Assembly: GCF_900102105.1 (NCBI RefSeq)
Contig: NZ_FNBB01000004.1
Span: 62,001-126,000, forward strand
Source: Agrobacterium pusense
Lineage (GTDB): Bacteria; Pseudomonadota; Alphaproteobacteria; Rhizobiales; Rhizobiaceae
Length of the DNA stretch: 64,000 nt
Direction of reading: 5' to 3'
Shown: one piece after another, positions 34,684-45,516 of the stretch
Numbering within the stretch: position 1 is the stretch's first letter
Layout of the letters: every line of letters begins with the position of its first letter
The notes under the pieces: generated by a model
What the model was told of the DNA's origin: nothing
The model's database searches: none
The model's input: only the letters and a program-made list of their open reading frames with translations
Program-made: the position numbers and the translations under genes

Positions 34684-35682
34684 TCAGGCAGACTGCACGG
34701 CCTGTATCTTCTCGATACCCCCAACGATGCCGGCGAAATCCTGCCAGATGCCCTGAGCGCCCTTGCGCCATTCATCCAGCGCTTCCGGCTGCAGCACCTT
34801 GCCACCCTTGGACAACGCAAGCTCAACGGACTTCGTTTCATCTTCAACGATCAGCTGGTTGAAGTACTTCGCGCCTTCACTGGAAGCCTCCGACAGCACT
34901 TTCTTTTCTTCGTCATCCAGCTGGTTCCAGAAGGTCGCGCCATAATAAACGACCCCTGAAGCCCAGATGTGGCCGGTTTCCGTCAGATAAGGCACGACCT
35001 CGTATAACTTGAAGCCGGCATAGGCGGACTTGGTAAGATCCATGGCATCGGCCACGCCTGTGGCCAGCGCATTATAGGTCTCAGTGATCGGAATACCGAC
35101 CGGCGTGGTGCCGAAGGCGCTCCACAGCTTGGTGTGCAGCGGGCTCTGGATGACGCGGATCTTCTTGCCTTCCAGCTGCTCGGGGCGTGTTACCGGTTCC
35201 TTGGTCAGCAGATGGCGCGCGCCGTAATTGATGAAATCGGCAGCGATGAATTGCTGGGCGGCGAGCTTCGTCTTCAACTCGTTGCCAGTCTCGCCAGTTA
35301 CCACCTTGCGCACGTGCTCCCCATCACGGAACAGGAAGGGCAGATCGAGGATCTGCAATTCCGGCACCCAGCCTGAAAGCGAGGAAACGGTTGAAAGACT
35401 GGCCTGAACCGATCCCAGCCGAATATTCTCCGCCACTTCCTTTTCGCCGCCCAGCGCACCGCTCTTTACTATATTGAACCGGAAGCGACCGGGCAGCTTC
35501 GCTTCCACCAGCTCACTGATCTTCACCCAGATTTTCGTCTCCGGCTTGTCGTCAGCGAAAAGCGACGCAACGGTGAGGCTGCGGGTTCTGGCACTAGCCG
35601 TGCGCACGAAGGCCGGTGCGGCGAGCGTTGCCGCGCCGAGAGCGGAGAGTTTGAGGAGATGACGACGGTCGATAATAGTCAT
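34684..35682 (-). CDS. TRAP transporter substrate-binding protein with Tat signal
   Basis: 332 residues. Twin-arginine leader DRRHLLKLSALGAATLAAPAFVRTASA, so it is probably exported folded. DctP fold with EKEVAENIRLGSVQASLSTVSSLSG, LEGKKIRVIQSPLHTKLWSAFG (ligand arginine) and ETYNALATGVADAMDLT. Last gene of the operon, 15 bp after the DctQM fusion. Genetic partner of a flavin monooxygenase, hinting at an organosulfonate or related ligand. Confidence 0.92.
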   Translation of the reverse strand: MTIIDRRHLLKLSALGAATLAAPAFVRTASARTRSLTVASLFADDKPETKIWVKISELVEAKLPGRFRFNIVKSGALGGEKEVAENIRLGSVQASLSTVSSLSGWVPELQILDLPFLFRDGEHVRKVVTGETGNELKTKLAAQQFIAADFINYGARHLLTKEPVTRPEQLEGKKIRVIQSPLHTKLWSAFGTTPVGIPITETYNALATGVADAMDLTKSAYAGFKLYEVVPYLTETGHIWASGVVYYGATFWNQLDDEEKKVLSEASSEGAKYFNQLIVEDETKSVELALSKGGKVLQPEALDEWRKGAQGIWQDFAGIVGGIEKIQAVQSA

Positions 35683-35697
35683 GAATAAAGCCCCGGA

Positions 35698-37563
35698 TTA
35701 GAAGAAAATGGCCCAGACGCACAGAATGGCGAGGGAAACGAGAAGGGAGAGGAGATAGGGAACGACGGCCCGGAAAAGGGCTGTCGCCGGAATGCGGGTG
35801 ACGCCGCTCACCACAAAGATCAGCATGCCGAGTGGCGGTGTCAGGCCGTGGATCATGAGATTGACCACGAGGATGACACCGAAATGGATGGGATCGATAC
35901 CGGCTGCCACGGCAGCGGGCAGAAGGATCGGCCCGAACAGCAGGATGGCAGCACCGATATCAAGCACAAGACCGACCACGAGCAGAATGAGGTTGGACAG
36001 CAGAAGCACCGCGATCTTGCTGCCACCGAGCAATGTCACGAAGTCGGTGACAAGACCGGAGACATTATCGACCGCCAGGAGAAAGGCGAAGGGGCCAGCC
36101 GTGCCGATCAGAAGGCCGATCGCAGCTGCTTCACCCGCCGATTGGCGGAAGGTTGTAAAAATGCGGCCCGCGCCCAGCCGGTATCCGAAGCCGAGAAACA
36201 GCGTGTAAAGCGCTGCAAGCGCTGCGGCTTCCGTGGTCGTGACGACGCCAATGCGGATGCCGACCACCACGATGACGCCAAGACCGAAGGCAGGTATCGC
36301 AGCCACGGCCGAGCGCCACCGCTGAGAGCCCGTCGCGCGAGGCAAGGTATCAACGCTGCGCACGCTGAAATGGATAGCCACCGCCAGGCAGACCGCCATC
36401 AACCCGCCCGCAAAGAATCCGCCGACCAGCAGCGACCCGACCGAAAGGTTGGTGGCCGTTGCGAGGATGAGAAATGCGATGGAGGGCGGAATGACGTTGT
36501 CCAGCACGGAAGTGGCGGCGATGATCGCACCCGCCTGCGCGGGTGGATAACCATGCTTGACGAGTTCCGGCTGGAAGGTGGAGGCGCCGAAGGCAGCATT
36601 GGCGACTGAAGAACCGGAGGCGCCCGAAAACAGCACGCTGGTCAGAAGCGTCGTCTGGGCCAGCCCCGCCCGTCGGTGGCCGACCATGGAGGCGGCAAAA
36701 CGGACGAGCTGGTTTGCGACGCCCGATTCTGTCAGCAGACTTCCCGCCAGCAGGAAGAAGGGGATGGCGAGCAGCAGGAATTTCGACATGCCTGTGACCG
36801 TGGAGGAAACGATGGCCGGCTCCGGCAAAGTACTGCCGAAGGCAATCGCCACATAGGCGGCGGCGAGGAAGGCATGGGCAAGCGGCGCGGCCATAACCAG
36901 CCCCACGGCTGCCGTCAGCGCCAGAAACAGGCTCGGCGGCAGCGTCGTATCGACGAAAATTTCCGGCAGGCCCACATAGGAAACAACAGCAATGACGACG
37001 GAGAGCAGAACAGCGAACGCCTTGCCTTCACTGACGCGCTGAAGCGCGAGATAAACAAAAATCAGTGCACCACCCGCACCGAGAAAACCGAAACGCACCC
37101 ATTCCGGCAGACCAAGCGTCGGGGACGTCCCGCCCAGCATTGCCGCAATTTCTACCCCGCCGAAGGCGAGTATGAGCGCGGCAACGAACGAGAAAGCATC
37201 GGCCAGGACTTCCGTGGCAACATGGAAACGTTCCGGCAGGAAGCGCACAAAAACATCGAGCCGCATCGCAAGCGCGCTTTTGAGACTGAGAGGCGCGCCG
37301 ACAGCGATCATCGCGACATTAAGCCAGATGCCCAGATCTTCCGCGCCGATGAAGCCGGTGTGAAACAGATAACGCAGGGTGACATTGACCAGAACCACCA
37401 CGAGCAGCGTGGCAAGGATTGCTCCCGCGACCGCACCGAGTACCTTGTCCAGAATGGCCAGCAGCCGCCCTGCCACACGCTGAGGGCCGATGCGCCCTTG
37501 TGCCGATGTCGTTGCGGGACTCGCCATCATGTCTTTCTTCTCCACTCCCGAAGCCATGCTCAT
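35698..37563 (-). CDS. Fused TRAP permease DctQM
   Basis: 621 residues. Residues about 30-180 are a DctQ domain (VLVNVTLRYLFHTGFIGAEDLGIW) and about 185-621 a DctM domain (IPFFLLAGSLLTESG, FSGASGSSVANAAFGAS, VLDNVIPPSIAFLIL, NLMIHGLTPPLGMLIFVVSG). A natural QM fusion gives fixed stoichiometry. Start overlaps the monooxygenase stop (ATGA). Confidence 0.93.
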   Translation of the reverse strand: MSMASGVEKKDMMASPATTSAQGRIGPQRVAGRLLAILDKVLGAVAGAILATLLVVVLVNVTLRYLFHTGFIGAEDLGIWLNVAMIAVGAPLSLKSALAMRLDVFVRFLPERFHVATEVLADAFSFVAALILAFGGVEIAAMLGGTSPTLGLPEWVRFGFLGAGGALIFVYLALQRVSEGKAFAVLLSVVIAVVSYVGLPEIFVDTTLPPSLFLALTAAVGLVMAAPLAHAFLAAAYVAIAFGSTLPEPAIVSSTVTGMSKFLLLAIPFFLLAGSLLTESGVANQLVRFAASMVGHRRAGLAQTTLLTSVLFSGASGSSVANAAFGASTFQPELVKHGYPPAQAGAIIAATSVLDNVIPPSIAFLILATATNLSVGSLLVGGFFAGGLMAVCLAVAIHFSVRSVDTLPRATGSQRWRSAVAAIPAFGLGVIVVVGIRIGVVTTTEAAALAALYTLFLGFGYRLGAGRIFTTFRQSAGEAAAIGLLIGTAGPFAFLLAVDNVSGLVTDFVTLLGGSKIAVLLLSNLILLVVGLVLDIGAAILLFGPILLPAAVAAGIDPIHFGVILVVNLMIHGLTPPLGMLIFVVSGVTRIPATALFRAVVPYLLSLLVSLAILCVWAIFF

Positions 37564-38687
37564 GAGGCCTTAGCCGAGAGGTCACGGTCGAACAATGTCG
37601 ACCACGTGAATTGTTTTGCCGCCGAAACCTCACGCGATACGTCAAGACGCGGAAGCACCTTTTCCCCGAAACGGAAGGCTTCTTCCAGCAATGGCATGCC
37701 GGACAGGATAAAGGTGTTCACGCCCGCCTTCTTATAGGCCTCCAGCGTGCGGATGACAGTATCGGGCGAGCCGACGATAGCTGTTCCCGGACCTGGACGA
37801 ACGAGACCGATGCCGGCCCAGAGATTTGGCGCTATTTCAAGATCGCGCAGGTTCTCCGGCTTCTGGCCGCCATGCATCGCCGTCATGCGCTGCTGGCCGA
37901 CGGAATCGGTCTTGCCGACGAAGCGCTGGTTGGCGGCAATCGCTGCATCATCCATGCGCCGGTAGAGATCGGCGGCGGCAGCCCAGGCCTCTTCATCCGT
38001 ATCGCGCACGATAACATAAAGGCGAATACCGTATTCCAGTTCTCGGCCGAGCTTTTCCGCCCGCGCCTTGACGAGATCGACCTTCGCGCCAATCTGATCA
38101 GGCGTTTCGCCCCATGAGAGATAGGTCTCGACATGTTTGGCCGCAACGTCGATTGCCTTGTCCGAAGACCCGCCAAACCACAGCGGCGGCGGCTCGATGC
38201 CCTGCCCCACCGGCAGAGCGAGCTTTGCGCCCTGCGTCTGGAAATAATGCCCGTTGAAATCCACCGTCTCGCCGGCGAAAAGCCGGTGCCAGATTTGCAG
38301 ATATTCATCCGCCATCTCGTAACGCTCGTCATGCGGCATGGTCATGCCGTAGGCGCCGAGCATCTTCGCATCGCCCGAGACGACATTGATAAGCAGGCGC
38401 CCGCGCGAAAACTCCTGGAGCGTTGCCGCCATCTTGCCAAGCAGCGTTGGCGCGATCAGGCCCGGATGAATGGCGACCAGCAGCTTCAGCCGCTCGGTAT
38501 AGGAAAGAAGCGCACCCGCCAGAACCCAGACGTCATGCGCGCCGGTGGCAAACAGCGCCCCGGTATAACCGAGCTGGTCGTAAGCGAGCGCCAGTTGCTT
38601 GTAATAACCGAGATCGACCCTGCGGGAGCCTTCCGGCTGCCAGGGATAGGCGCCGTCGGGGGCGCACATGTACCAGAAAACATTCAT
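37560..38687 (-). CDS. SsuD-like FMNH2-dependent monooxygenase (LLM class)
   Basis: 375 residues, close in length and motifs to alkanesulfonate monooxygenase SsuD: MNVFWYMCAPDGAYPW, KLLVAIHPGLIAPTLLGKMAATLQEFSRGRL-like core, NVVSGDAKMLGAYG, WFGGSSDKAIDVAAKH and AGIGLVRPGPGTAIVG. SsuD-type enzymes oxidise an alkanesulfonate to aldehyde and sulfite; other LLM members attack dimethylsulfone or amines. No NAD(P)H:FMN reductase is adjacent, though one lies at 62811-63335. Overlaps both neighbours by 4 bp. Confidence 0.9.
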   Translation of the reverse strand: MNVFWYMCAPDGAYPWQPEGSRRVDLGYYKQLALAYDQLGYTGALFATGAHDVWVLAGALLSYTERLKLLVAIHPGLIAPTLLGKMAATLQEFSRGRLLINVVSGDAKMLGAYGMTMPHDERYEMADEYLQIWHRLFAGETVDFNGHYFQTQGAKLALPVGQGIEPPPLWFGGSSDKAIDVAAKHVETYLSWGETPDQIGAKVDLVKARAEKLGRELEYGIRLYVIVRDTDEEAWAAAADLYRRMDDAAIAANQRFVGKTDSVGQQRMTAMHGGQKPENLRDLEIAPNLWAGIGLVRPGPGTAIVGSPDTVIRTLEAYKKAGVNTFILSGMPLLEEAFRFGEKVLPRLDVSREVSAAKQFTWSTLFDRDLSAKAS

Positions 38688-39550
38688 CTGTCACCTCCGA
38701 CGCTGGCTGATTGCGGGGCCGGGCTTTGCCCGGTCTGAACCGGTAAAGAGAAATGGCCGTGCCTGTAAAGCGTATCGGCCTCCTCCTGCTGTTCGGCAAG
38801 AATATTTTGAGTGGCGGGCACGACTGAAAGATCGCGAGAGCGCAATACCTTTGCCCAGGACGAAGCGTCGCCTTCGCTGCCAGGTTCGGAGGCGAGCAGC
38901 GCAGCCGCCTGCTCTACATTAGCCATAACGGCGCGGCCGACGCGGTCCAGTTCAGCCGCAATCGCTTGCCTCGTTTCAGGCGCAAGAGCGTGACGATCCA
39001 GCGTCCAGAACAGCGAACGGTTGGGAATGGTGGAGCCGCAGCGAACCAAAAGACTGATTTCTTCATGGGTCAGAGCCTTTTCCAGCCGCGGCGACATCGT
39101 CACCCAGGCATCGACGCGACCTTCCACGAGGTCCCCCAGGCTGTCACTGTCGCCGCTTTCTATCCGGCTGACATCCGAGAGGCCAAGCCCCGCTCCTTCC
39201 AGGCTGCGCGCCAGAAGATAGGTATGAAACGATCCGTCGATCAGGGATATGCGTTTTCCCGAGAGATCGGCGGCGGAACGGATCGGGCTGTCGCGCCGCA
39301 CGAGGATCGCGCCATTGGCCGGCCTCGGTGCGGAGGCGGCAATATAGACCGCCGAGAGCCCTCGCGCATCCGCCTCGATGGGCGGTGTCGACCCAGTGCC
39401 GCCGAAATGTATTTCACCCTTTTCCAGAAGCGCCGCGGTATCGCGCCCTTCTCTATAGGGCACGAATTCAGGCTCGAATGCCTTAAAAGAACCGGGCCAG
39501 AGCCGGGCGAGCCGCAAATGCAGATTGTTGGGATGGACCCCGATTTTCAT
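38684..39550 (-). CDS. SsuA/NMT1-like binding-protein homologue lacking a signal peptide
   Basis: 288 residues of the sulfonate/nitrate/thiamine-precursor binding fold (ALLEKGEIHFGGTGSTPPIEADARG, AADLSGKRISLIDGSFHTYLLARSLEGAGL, LVEGRVDAWVTMSP). The protein starts directly with strand 1, MKIGVHPNNLHLRL; GAGGTG precedes the ATG and no in-frame export leader exists upstream. It should therefore stay in the cytoplasm. First gene of a four-gene operon, with no SsuBC importer. Possible roles: ligand sensor, substrate carrier for the monooxygenase, or an enzyme derived from a binding protein. Confidence 0.85.
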   Translation of the reverse strand: MKIGVHPNNLHLRLARLWPGSFKAFEPEFVPYREGRDTAALLEKGEIHFGGTGSTPPIEADARGLSAVYIAASAPRPANGAILVRRDSPIRSAADLSGKRISLIDGSFHTYLLARSLEGAGLGLSDVSRIESGDSDSLGDLVEGRVDAWVTMSPRLEKALTHEEISLLVRCGSTIPNRSLFWTLDRHALAPETRQAIAAELDRVGRAVMANVEQAAALLASEPGSEGDASSWAKVLRSRDLSVVPATQNILAEQQEEADTLYRHGHFSLPVQTGQSPAPQSASVGGDR

Positions 39551-39571
39551 GTCGACACCTCATTTCACAAT

Positions 39572-39739
39572 CAATCTACTTTTTTATAGAGTGTTTTCGA
39601 GAAACGTTTTGGCGATCCCCGGGCGGAAAGCGAAAGAGAAATCTACTAATCCTGTAGATTTTAAAAAATGCCTGATTGATCTTGGATGAGGCTTATCAAA
39701 CCATTGAAATTTATCGCCGCACAATTTACTTTTTTATAG
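39572..39739. promoter_or_regulatory. Repeated AATCTAC-type boxes between divergent operons
   Basis: CAATCTACTTTTTTATAG (39572-39589) and CAATTTACTTTTTTATAG (39722-39739) are direct repeats 150 bp apart, identical at 17 of 18 positions. Midway lies the palindrome AAATCTAC-7-GTAGATTT (39639-39661). All share the ATCTAC/ATTTAC core. They flank both starts and are good candidates for operators of the ArsR protein encoded at 39764. Confidence 0.7.
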
Positions 39740-39763
39740 TTTGAAAAATGGGCCTCTTCAGTC

Positions 39764-40129
39764 GTGACCAAACCGGTTTCCAATCTCATCTGCCGCAGCG
39801 TGGTTGAAGCAAGCGAGCTCCTGAAGCTTGTGGCCAATGCCAACCGTCTGGCCATCGTCTGTTACCTCATGGAAACGGAAGCCTCCGTTTCCGCGCTTGA
39901 ATATGAACTCGGCATCCAGCAGCCGACGCTTTCACAGCAGCTGGCCGAACTGCGCGATGCGGGGGTCATCGAAGGCACGCGGGAGGGCAAGGCGGTGATC
40001 TATCGTGTTACCGATCCGCGTATTGTCCAGTTGGTTCTGACATTACGCGGCCTCTATGCTGATCTTTCCGATGTGACCGGCAAGAAAGGCAGGCGCGCTT
40101 TGCCGCTGGATGAGGCAATGTTCGACTAA
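39764..40129 (+). CDS. ArsR/SmtB-family HTH regulator
   Basis: 121 residues from a GTG start. Winged HTH: ELLKLVANANRLAIVCYLMETEASVSALEYELGIQQPTLSQQLAELRDAGVIEGTREGKAVIYRV. Cysteines occur only at 11 and 34; the CxC metal motif is absent and there is no C-terminal cysteine to match the BigR/SqrR sulfide-sensing pair, so the signal is uncertain. Divergent from the sulfonate-like operon and followed after 1 bp by a GST gene. Confidence 0.88.
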   Translation: MTKPVSNLICRSVVEASELLKLVANANRLAIVCYLMETEASVSALEYELGIQQPTLSQQLAELRDAGVIEGTREGKAVIYRVTDPRIVQLVLTLRGLYADLSDVTGKKGRRALPLDEAMFD

Positions 40130-40130
40130 C

Positions 40131-40760
40131 ATGATCGACCTTTACACCTGGATCACGCCGAACGGCCTCAAAATCTCGATTGCGCTGGAAGAACTTGGCC
40201 TGCCCTATGTCAGCCATGCCATAGATATCGAAAAAGGCGAACAGTTCTCGGCCGAGTACATTCGCATCAACCCTGGCTCCAAAATCCCTGCAATCGTCGA
40301 TCAAGACAATGGCACCGTTTTAACAGAGTCCAACGCAATCCTGATCTATCTCGCGGAGAAAGCCGGACGGCTCATGCCCGTCTCTGCCGCGGCACGGCTG
40401 ACAGTCACCGAGTGGCTGATGTGGCAGGCCGCCAACTTCGGCCCGACACTCGGTTACGCCCATTATTTCCTGACGTACAATACAGGAAAGGCACCCTTCG
40501 CCGAGACACGTTTCGCCTCGGATACCGAACGCCTCTACCGGACGCTGAATGACCGCTTGGCAGAGCGCGGGTTCGTCGCCGGCGATTTTTCAATAGCCGA
40601 TATCGCCATCTGGCCATGGGTTTCGCGTTTCGCCCGTCATAAAATCGATCTCGCTGACTTTCCCGCAGTAAACCGCTGGTATCGCCAGCTTGGACAGCGC
40701 GAAACCTTCCAGCGCGGTTATCGCGTGCCGTTTGTGACATCTGACGTTCCGGGGCTTTGA
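40131..40760 (+). CDS. Glutathione S-transferase-like protein (YfcG/Ure2p type)
   Basis: 209 residues. Thioredoxin-fold N-domain with TWITPNGLKISIALEELGLPY, the Asn/Thr-type active site of disulfide-bond oxidoreductase YfcG relatives, and GSKIPAIVD plus TESNAILIYLAEK of the glutathione site; helical C-domain with FVAGDFSIADIAIWPWV. One base after the ArsR stop, hence co-transcribed. Possibly handles glutathione adducts or persulfides linked to sulfur metabolism (inference). Confidence 0.88.
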   Translation: MIDLYTWITPNGLKISIALEELGLPYVSHAIDIEKGEQFSAEYIRINPGSKIPAIVDQDNGTVLTESNAILIYLAEKAGRLMPVSAAARLTVTEWLMWQAANFGPTLGYAHYFLTYNTGKAPFAETRFASDTERLYRTLNDRLAERGFVAGDFSIADIAIWPWVSRFARHKIDLADFPAVNRWYRQLGQRETFQRGYRVPFVTSDVPGL

Positions 40761-40764
40761 TCGC

Positions 40765-42600
<1,836 letters not shown>

Positions 42601-42653
42601 GATCGTTCCCTTCTTTTCTTCTCGTTTGAATTCAGGCACGGCGTCACGGCCTG

Positions 42654-42776
42654 TTTCTTCTCCCCGTCGGAGAGAAGGTGGCCCGAAGGGTCGGATGAGG
42701 GGGCGACGTTCACGATAGATCGCACCCCTGCCCCTCATCCCGCTGCCGCGACCTTCTCCCCGGCGGGGAGAAGAAA
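42654..42776. repeat. Long rhizobial palindromic intergenic repeat
   Basis: A 123-bp imperfect palindrome: outer 12-mers TTTCTTCTCCCC (42654) and GGGGAGAAGAAA (42765), inner AGAAGGT/ACCTTCT, and GGATGAGGGG (42693) with CCCCTCATCC (42731). The outer arms match the solo palindrome at 4031-4059. The RNA would fold into one long cruciform between the PLP-enzyme and ATPase genes of the leftward transcript. Confidence 0.8.
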
Positions 42777-42811
42777 CTCGCGGCACCCGCTCGTTCGATA
42801 TGCAGTCGTTA

Positions 42812-44008
42812 TTAGTCCGGCCAGTGCAGCATGCCGTCGAAACGGTGGCGGCTGCGGTCTTCGAACGGTGTCGCAATTACCTCGTTGGAGGCGCGTGCCT
42901 TGTCCAGTTCCTCCGCCAGACGGGACGCAACGATAGTCTCCTGGCCGGGATGCAGATTGCAAGGGTCGAGATAGAAATAGCGATGTTCCACCTCGTGATC
43001 GCGGGTGATGATCGGCGGGTTACCCTTGGCCAGCGCCGTCGTCAGGTCCCATGCCGTGATATGCGCATCTTCGGCATTGATGATAACGCGCAGCCGGTCG
43101 AGCGGGTTGTTGGTCGGGTCGGGCTCGATCAACGCCGTCACGCCCGGCCGTCCATCCAGCGTCCTTTTCCACAGGTTGAGATAACCGGTTTCCCGTTCGC
43201 GGATGCCGGCATGGTCGCGCTTTTCCCAGGCCTCAAGCGCCGCCATGACACCATAGATACTTTCCTTGCCGACTTTCATGCCGCGGCCGATGCCCATATT
43301 CTGAAGGAAAGCATGACGCACCAGTTCCTTCTTACCCGCGACGATGCCCGAGGTGGGTCCGCCGAGGAACTTGTGGCCGGAATAGAGCACGACATCCGCA
43401 CCCGTGGCCAAAAACAGCTTCAGGTCGTATTCGGAAGCGGCATCGACAATGACAGGGACACCCTTGGCGTGGGCGATCTCGACGAATTCGGAAAGACGCA
43501 GCAGACCGTAATCCACCACATGATGCGAGACGACATAGACAGCGGCAGCCGTCTTTTCGGTGATGGCGTTTTCCATATGGAAACGGTGGGTCGATGTTGC
43601 CTGCCCGATCAGCACCACCTTGCCGCCGCCGAGCCGGATGGCCTGATCCACCGGCGCGCCATAACTCACCACATGCCCCATCTGCACCAGCACTTCGTTC
43701 TTCTGAGGCGCAACATCGGGCAGCTTTTCGATGGCCAGCAGATTATTGCCGGTAATGGCGCCCGCCACCGCAAGGCTGATGCCGGAGGAGCAGGACGCCG
43801 TCACGAAACCGGCCTCGCCGCCCGTCAGCCTTGCAATGATCGCGCTTGCCTTGCGCTGCAGATCGTTGATCTCGACAAATTGCGGCAGGATGGCCGCCAT
43901 AGCTTCAACCGCTTCCGGAACGACGATGGAAGCGCCGAGCGAGGTCATGGTGCCCGAGACGTTGATGACCGGGCGAAGGCCGATCCTGCTTCTAATATCC
44001 TCGGTCAT
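42812..44008 (-). CDS. SelA-like PLP-dependent enzyme (D-glucosaminate-6-phosphate ammonia-lyase type)
   Basis: 398 residues of fold-type I PLP enzymes in the SelA/DgaE branch: [43 protein letters not shown] and the Schiff-base lysine 213 in [13 protein letters not shown]. Relatives eliminate ammonia from 2-amino sugars or amino acids. AGGAGA sets ATG 44008. With RidA and an acyl-hydrolase encoded nearby, deamination of an amino compound freed from its acyl group is likely. Divergent from the IclR gene. Confidence 0.85.
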   Translation of the reverse strand: MTEDIRSRIGLRPVINVSGTMTSLGASIVVPEAVEAMAAILPQFVEINDLQRKASAIIARLTGGEAGFVTASCSSGISLAVAGAITGNNLLAIEKLPDVAPQKNEVLVQMGHVVSYGAPVDQAIRLGGGKVVLIGQATSTHRFHMENAITEKTAAAVYVVSHHVVDYGLLRLSEFVEIAHAKGVPVIVDAASEYDLKLFLATGADVVLYSGHKFLGGPTSGIVAGKKELVRHAFLQNMGIGRGMKVGKESIYGVMAALEAWEKRDHAGIRERETGYLNLWKRTLDGRPGVTALIEPDPTNNPLDRLRVIINAEDAHITAWDLTTALAKGNPPIITRDHEVEHRYFYLDPCNLHPGQETIVASRLAEELDKARASNEVIATPFEDRSRHRFDGMLHWPD

Positions 44009-44053
44009 GTCTTTCTCCTGTCTTTGCGATGCGATGGGCATCGACATATATGC

Positions 44054-44063
44054 CATAATAATG
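44054..44063. promoter_or_regulatory. CATAATAATG box in the IclR divergent promoter
   Basis: CATAATAATG, preceded by CATATA six bases upstream, lies in the 88-bp gap between the PLP-enzyme and IclR genes. The same decamer, also preceded by CATATA, occurs on the minus strand at 50218-50227 before the binding-protein gene. Confidence 0.6.
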
Positions 44064-44096
44064 TAATAGCTTCTCAAAATCGATGAGGAGCCAAAA

Positions 44097-44933
44097 TTGG
44101 ACGCCCATAAGCTGGACGAAACGCCTTTATCCGCCCTTCCCGATACGGCGGAAAACCCGGACGCGAAGGCGGCCAAGCGCTCTCGCGTCAGCGGCATCGA
44201 CCGCGCCCTTCAGGTTATTGATTACCTCTACGAAACCGGATCCCCCGCCGGCGCTTACGCCATTGCCAAGGCGATCAAGGCCCCGCTGTCCACCGTCTAT
44301 GTGATCATCGACGATCTCATCGAAAAGAACATGCTGGCGCGCAATGCCGACGGCAACATCTGGCTCGGCGCGCGGCTTTACCACTACGGTCTTGCCTATG
44401 CCCGCTCGCTCGATTTCATGGGTGTCGCCACCCACGAAATGCACGATCTCTGCCGCCATGCGGGCGAGACGGTGCAGCTTTGCGGCCGCGATGGCGACCA
44501 TATGTTGGTATTGGCCATGGCGGACGGACCGAGCCATTTTCAGGTCGCGTCCCGTGTCGGCACCCGCGTTCCCTTGAACTGGACGGCGTCCGGACGTCTG
44601 CTCGTCGGGCATCTGCCGGAAGCCGAACGTCTCGAACTTTTCCGTCGCTGCGCCCGTTCCTCGCCGACCGGACGCGCCGAAATCAACCCGGAAACGCTGT
44701 CCCAGTCTGCGGCGGCGGCGTTCCGTGACAGGCTGTCTATCCAGGTCGCCGAGTCCGATTACGCCGTGGCATGCATCGCTTCGCCGATTTGCGACAACAG
44801 GGGCGAATGCGTTGCGACGATTTCCATCGTGCTGCCCGAGCAGAAGGTGCTGGCGGACGAGAACCACTACACCGAGCAGGTCAGGGTCTCGGCGGAACGG
44901 ATCGAAAAGCTGATGGGCTGGCGCAACCATTGA
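44097..44933 (+). CDS. IclR-family transcriptional regulator
   Basis: 278 residues from a TTG start preceded by GAGGAG. Winged HTH about 30-90 ([48 protein letters not shown]), then an IclR effector domain ([43 protein letters not shown]). Small-molecule ligand unknown. Sits in the middle of the acyl-amine cluster and faces the PLP-enzyme gene. Confidence 0.92.
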   Translation: MDAHKLDETPLSALPDTAENPDAKAAKRSRVSGIDRALQVIDYLYETGSPAGAYAIAKAIKAPLSTVYVIIDDLIEKNMLARNADGNIWLGARLYHYGLAYARSLDFMGVATHEMHDLCRHAGETVQLCGRDGDHMLVLAMADGPSHFQVASRVGTRVPLNWTASGRLLVGHLPEAERLELFRRCARSSPTGRAEINPETLSQSAAAAFRDRLSIQVAESDYAVACIASPICDNRGECVATISIVLPEQKVLADENHYTEQVRVSAERIEKLMGWRNH

Positions 44934-44939
44934 ACGGCC

Positions 44940-45434
44940 TCACCCCTTGAGCGCGACGATGGCTTCGATTTCGACGGTTATATTGCCCGGCAGTGAGCCG
45001 AAGCCCACGGCGGAGCGGGCATGTTGTCCCGCATCGCCGAACACATCGATGAAGAGATCGGAACAGCCGTTGATGACGCTCGGGTGATCGCGGAAATCGC
45101 TGACGGCATTGACCATGCCCAGCAGCTTCACCACCTTCTTCACCCGCGACAGGTCGCCCAGCGCCTCGTGCATGACGGCAAGCAGGTTGATGCCGGTGAG
45201 ACGCGCATGGTTATAGGCCTCTTCCAGCCCGATTTCCGCGCCCACCTTGCCGGCATAGAGGTGGCCATTTTCTTCCCGCGGCCCCTGGCCCGAAAGATAA
45301 AGCATGTTGCCTTCCACCACATGCGTGACGAAATTGGCAATCGGCGGCGGCGGCGGCGGCAGGGAGATGCCGAGCGCGGCGAGCCGGTCATAGGGCGAGA
45401 CGTGCCCTTCTGCGTCGAGCGAAGACTGTTTCAC
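44940..45434 (-). CDS. RidA/YjgF-family enamine/imine deaminase
   Basis: 164 residues, with a 30-residue extension before the RidA core that includes six consecutive prolines (ISLPPPPPPIANF). Core features: GNMLYLSGQGPREENG, LARLTGINLLAVMHEALG-type helix, and ARSAVGFGSLPGNITVEIEAIV with the substrate arginine. RidA proteins hydrolyse reactive enamines and imines released by PLP enzymes, which fits the neighbouring SelA-like lyase. Confidence 0.9.
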   Translation of the reverse strand: MKQSSLDAEGHVSPYDRLAALGISLPPPPPPIANFVTHVVEGNMLYLSGQGPREENGHLYAGKVGAEIGLEEAYNHARLTGINLLAVMHEALGDLSRVKKVVKLLGMVNAVSDFRDHPSVINGCSDLFIDVFGDAGQHARSAVGFGSLPGNITVEIEAIVALKG

Positions 45435-45516
45435 GCGAATTCCTCATAATGCCGGGAGCGGTTTCCCGTAATGGCTGCGAACGGCGGAGGAAGGACCTCC
45501 GCCCTATCAGTCGGGG

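Noticed and set aside
36676..37737. 353-codon rightward frame opposite the DctQM gene
   Set aside because: Rich in His, Arg and Asn with no hydrophobic pattern; the antisense of membrane helices.
42800..44086. 428-codon rightward open frame opposite the PLP-enzyme gene
   Set aside because: The minus strand has the intact SelA-like enzyme with its lysine motif; the other strand is a shadow.
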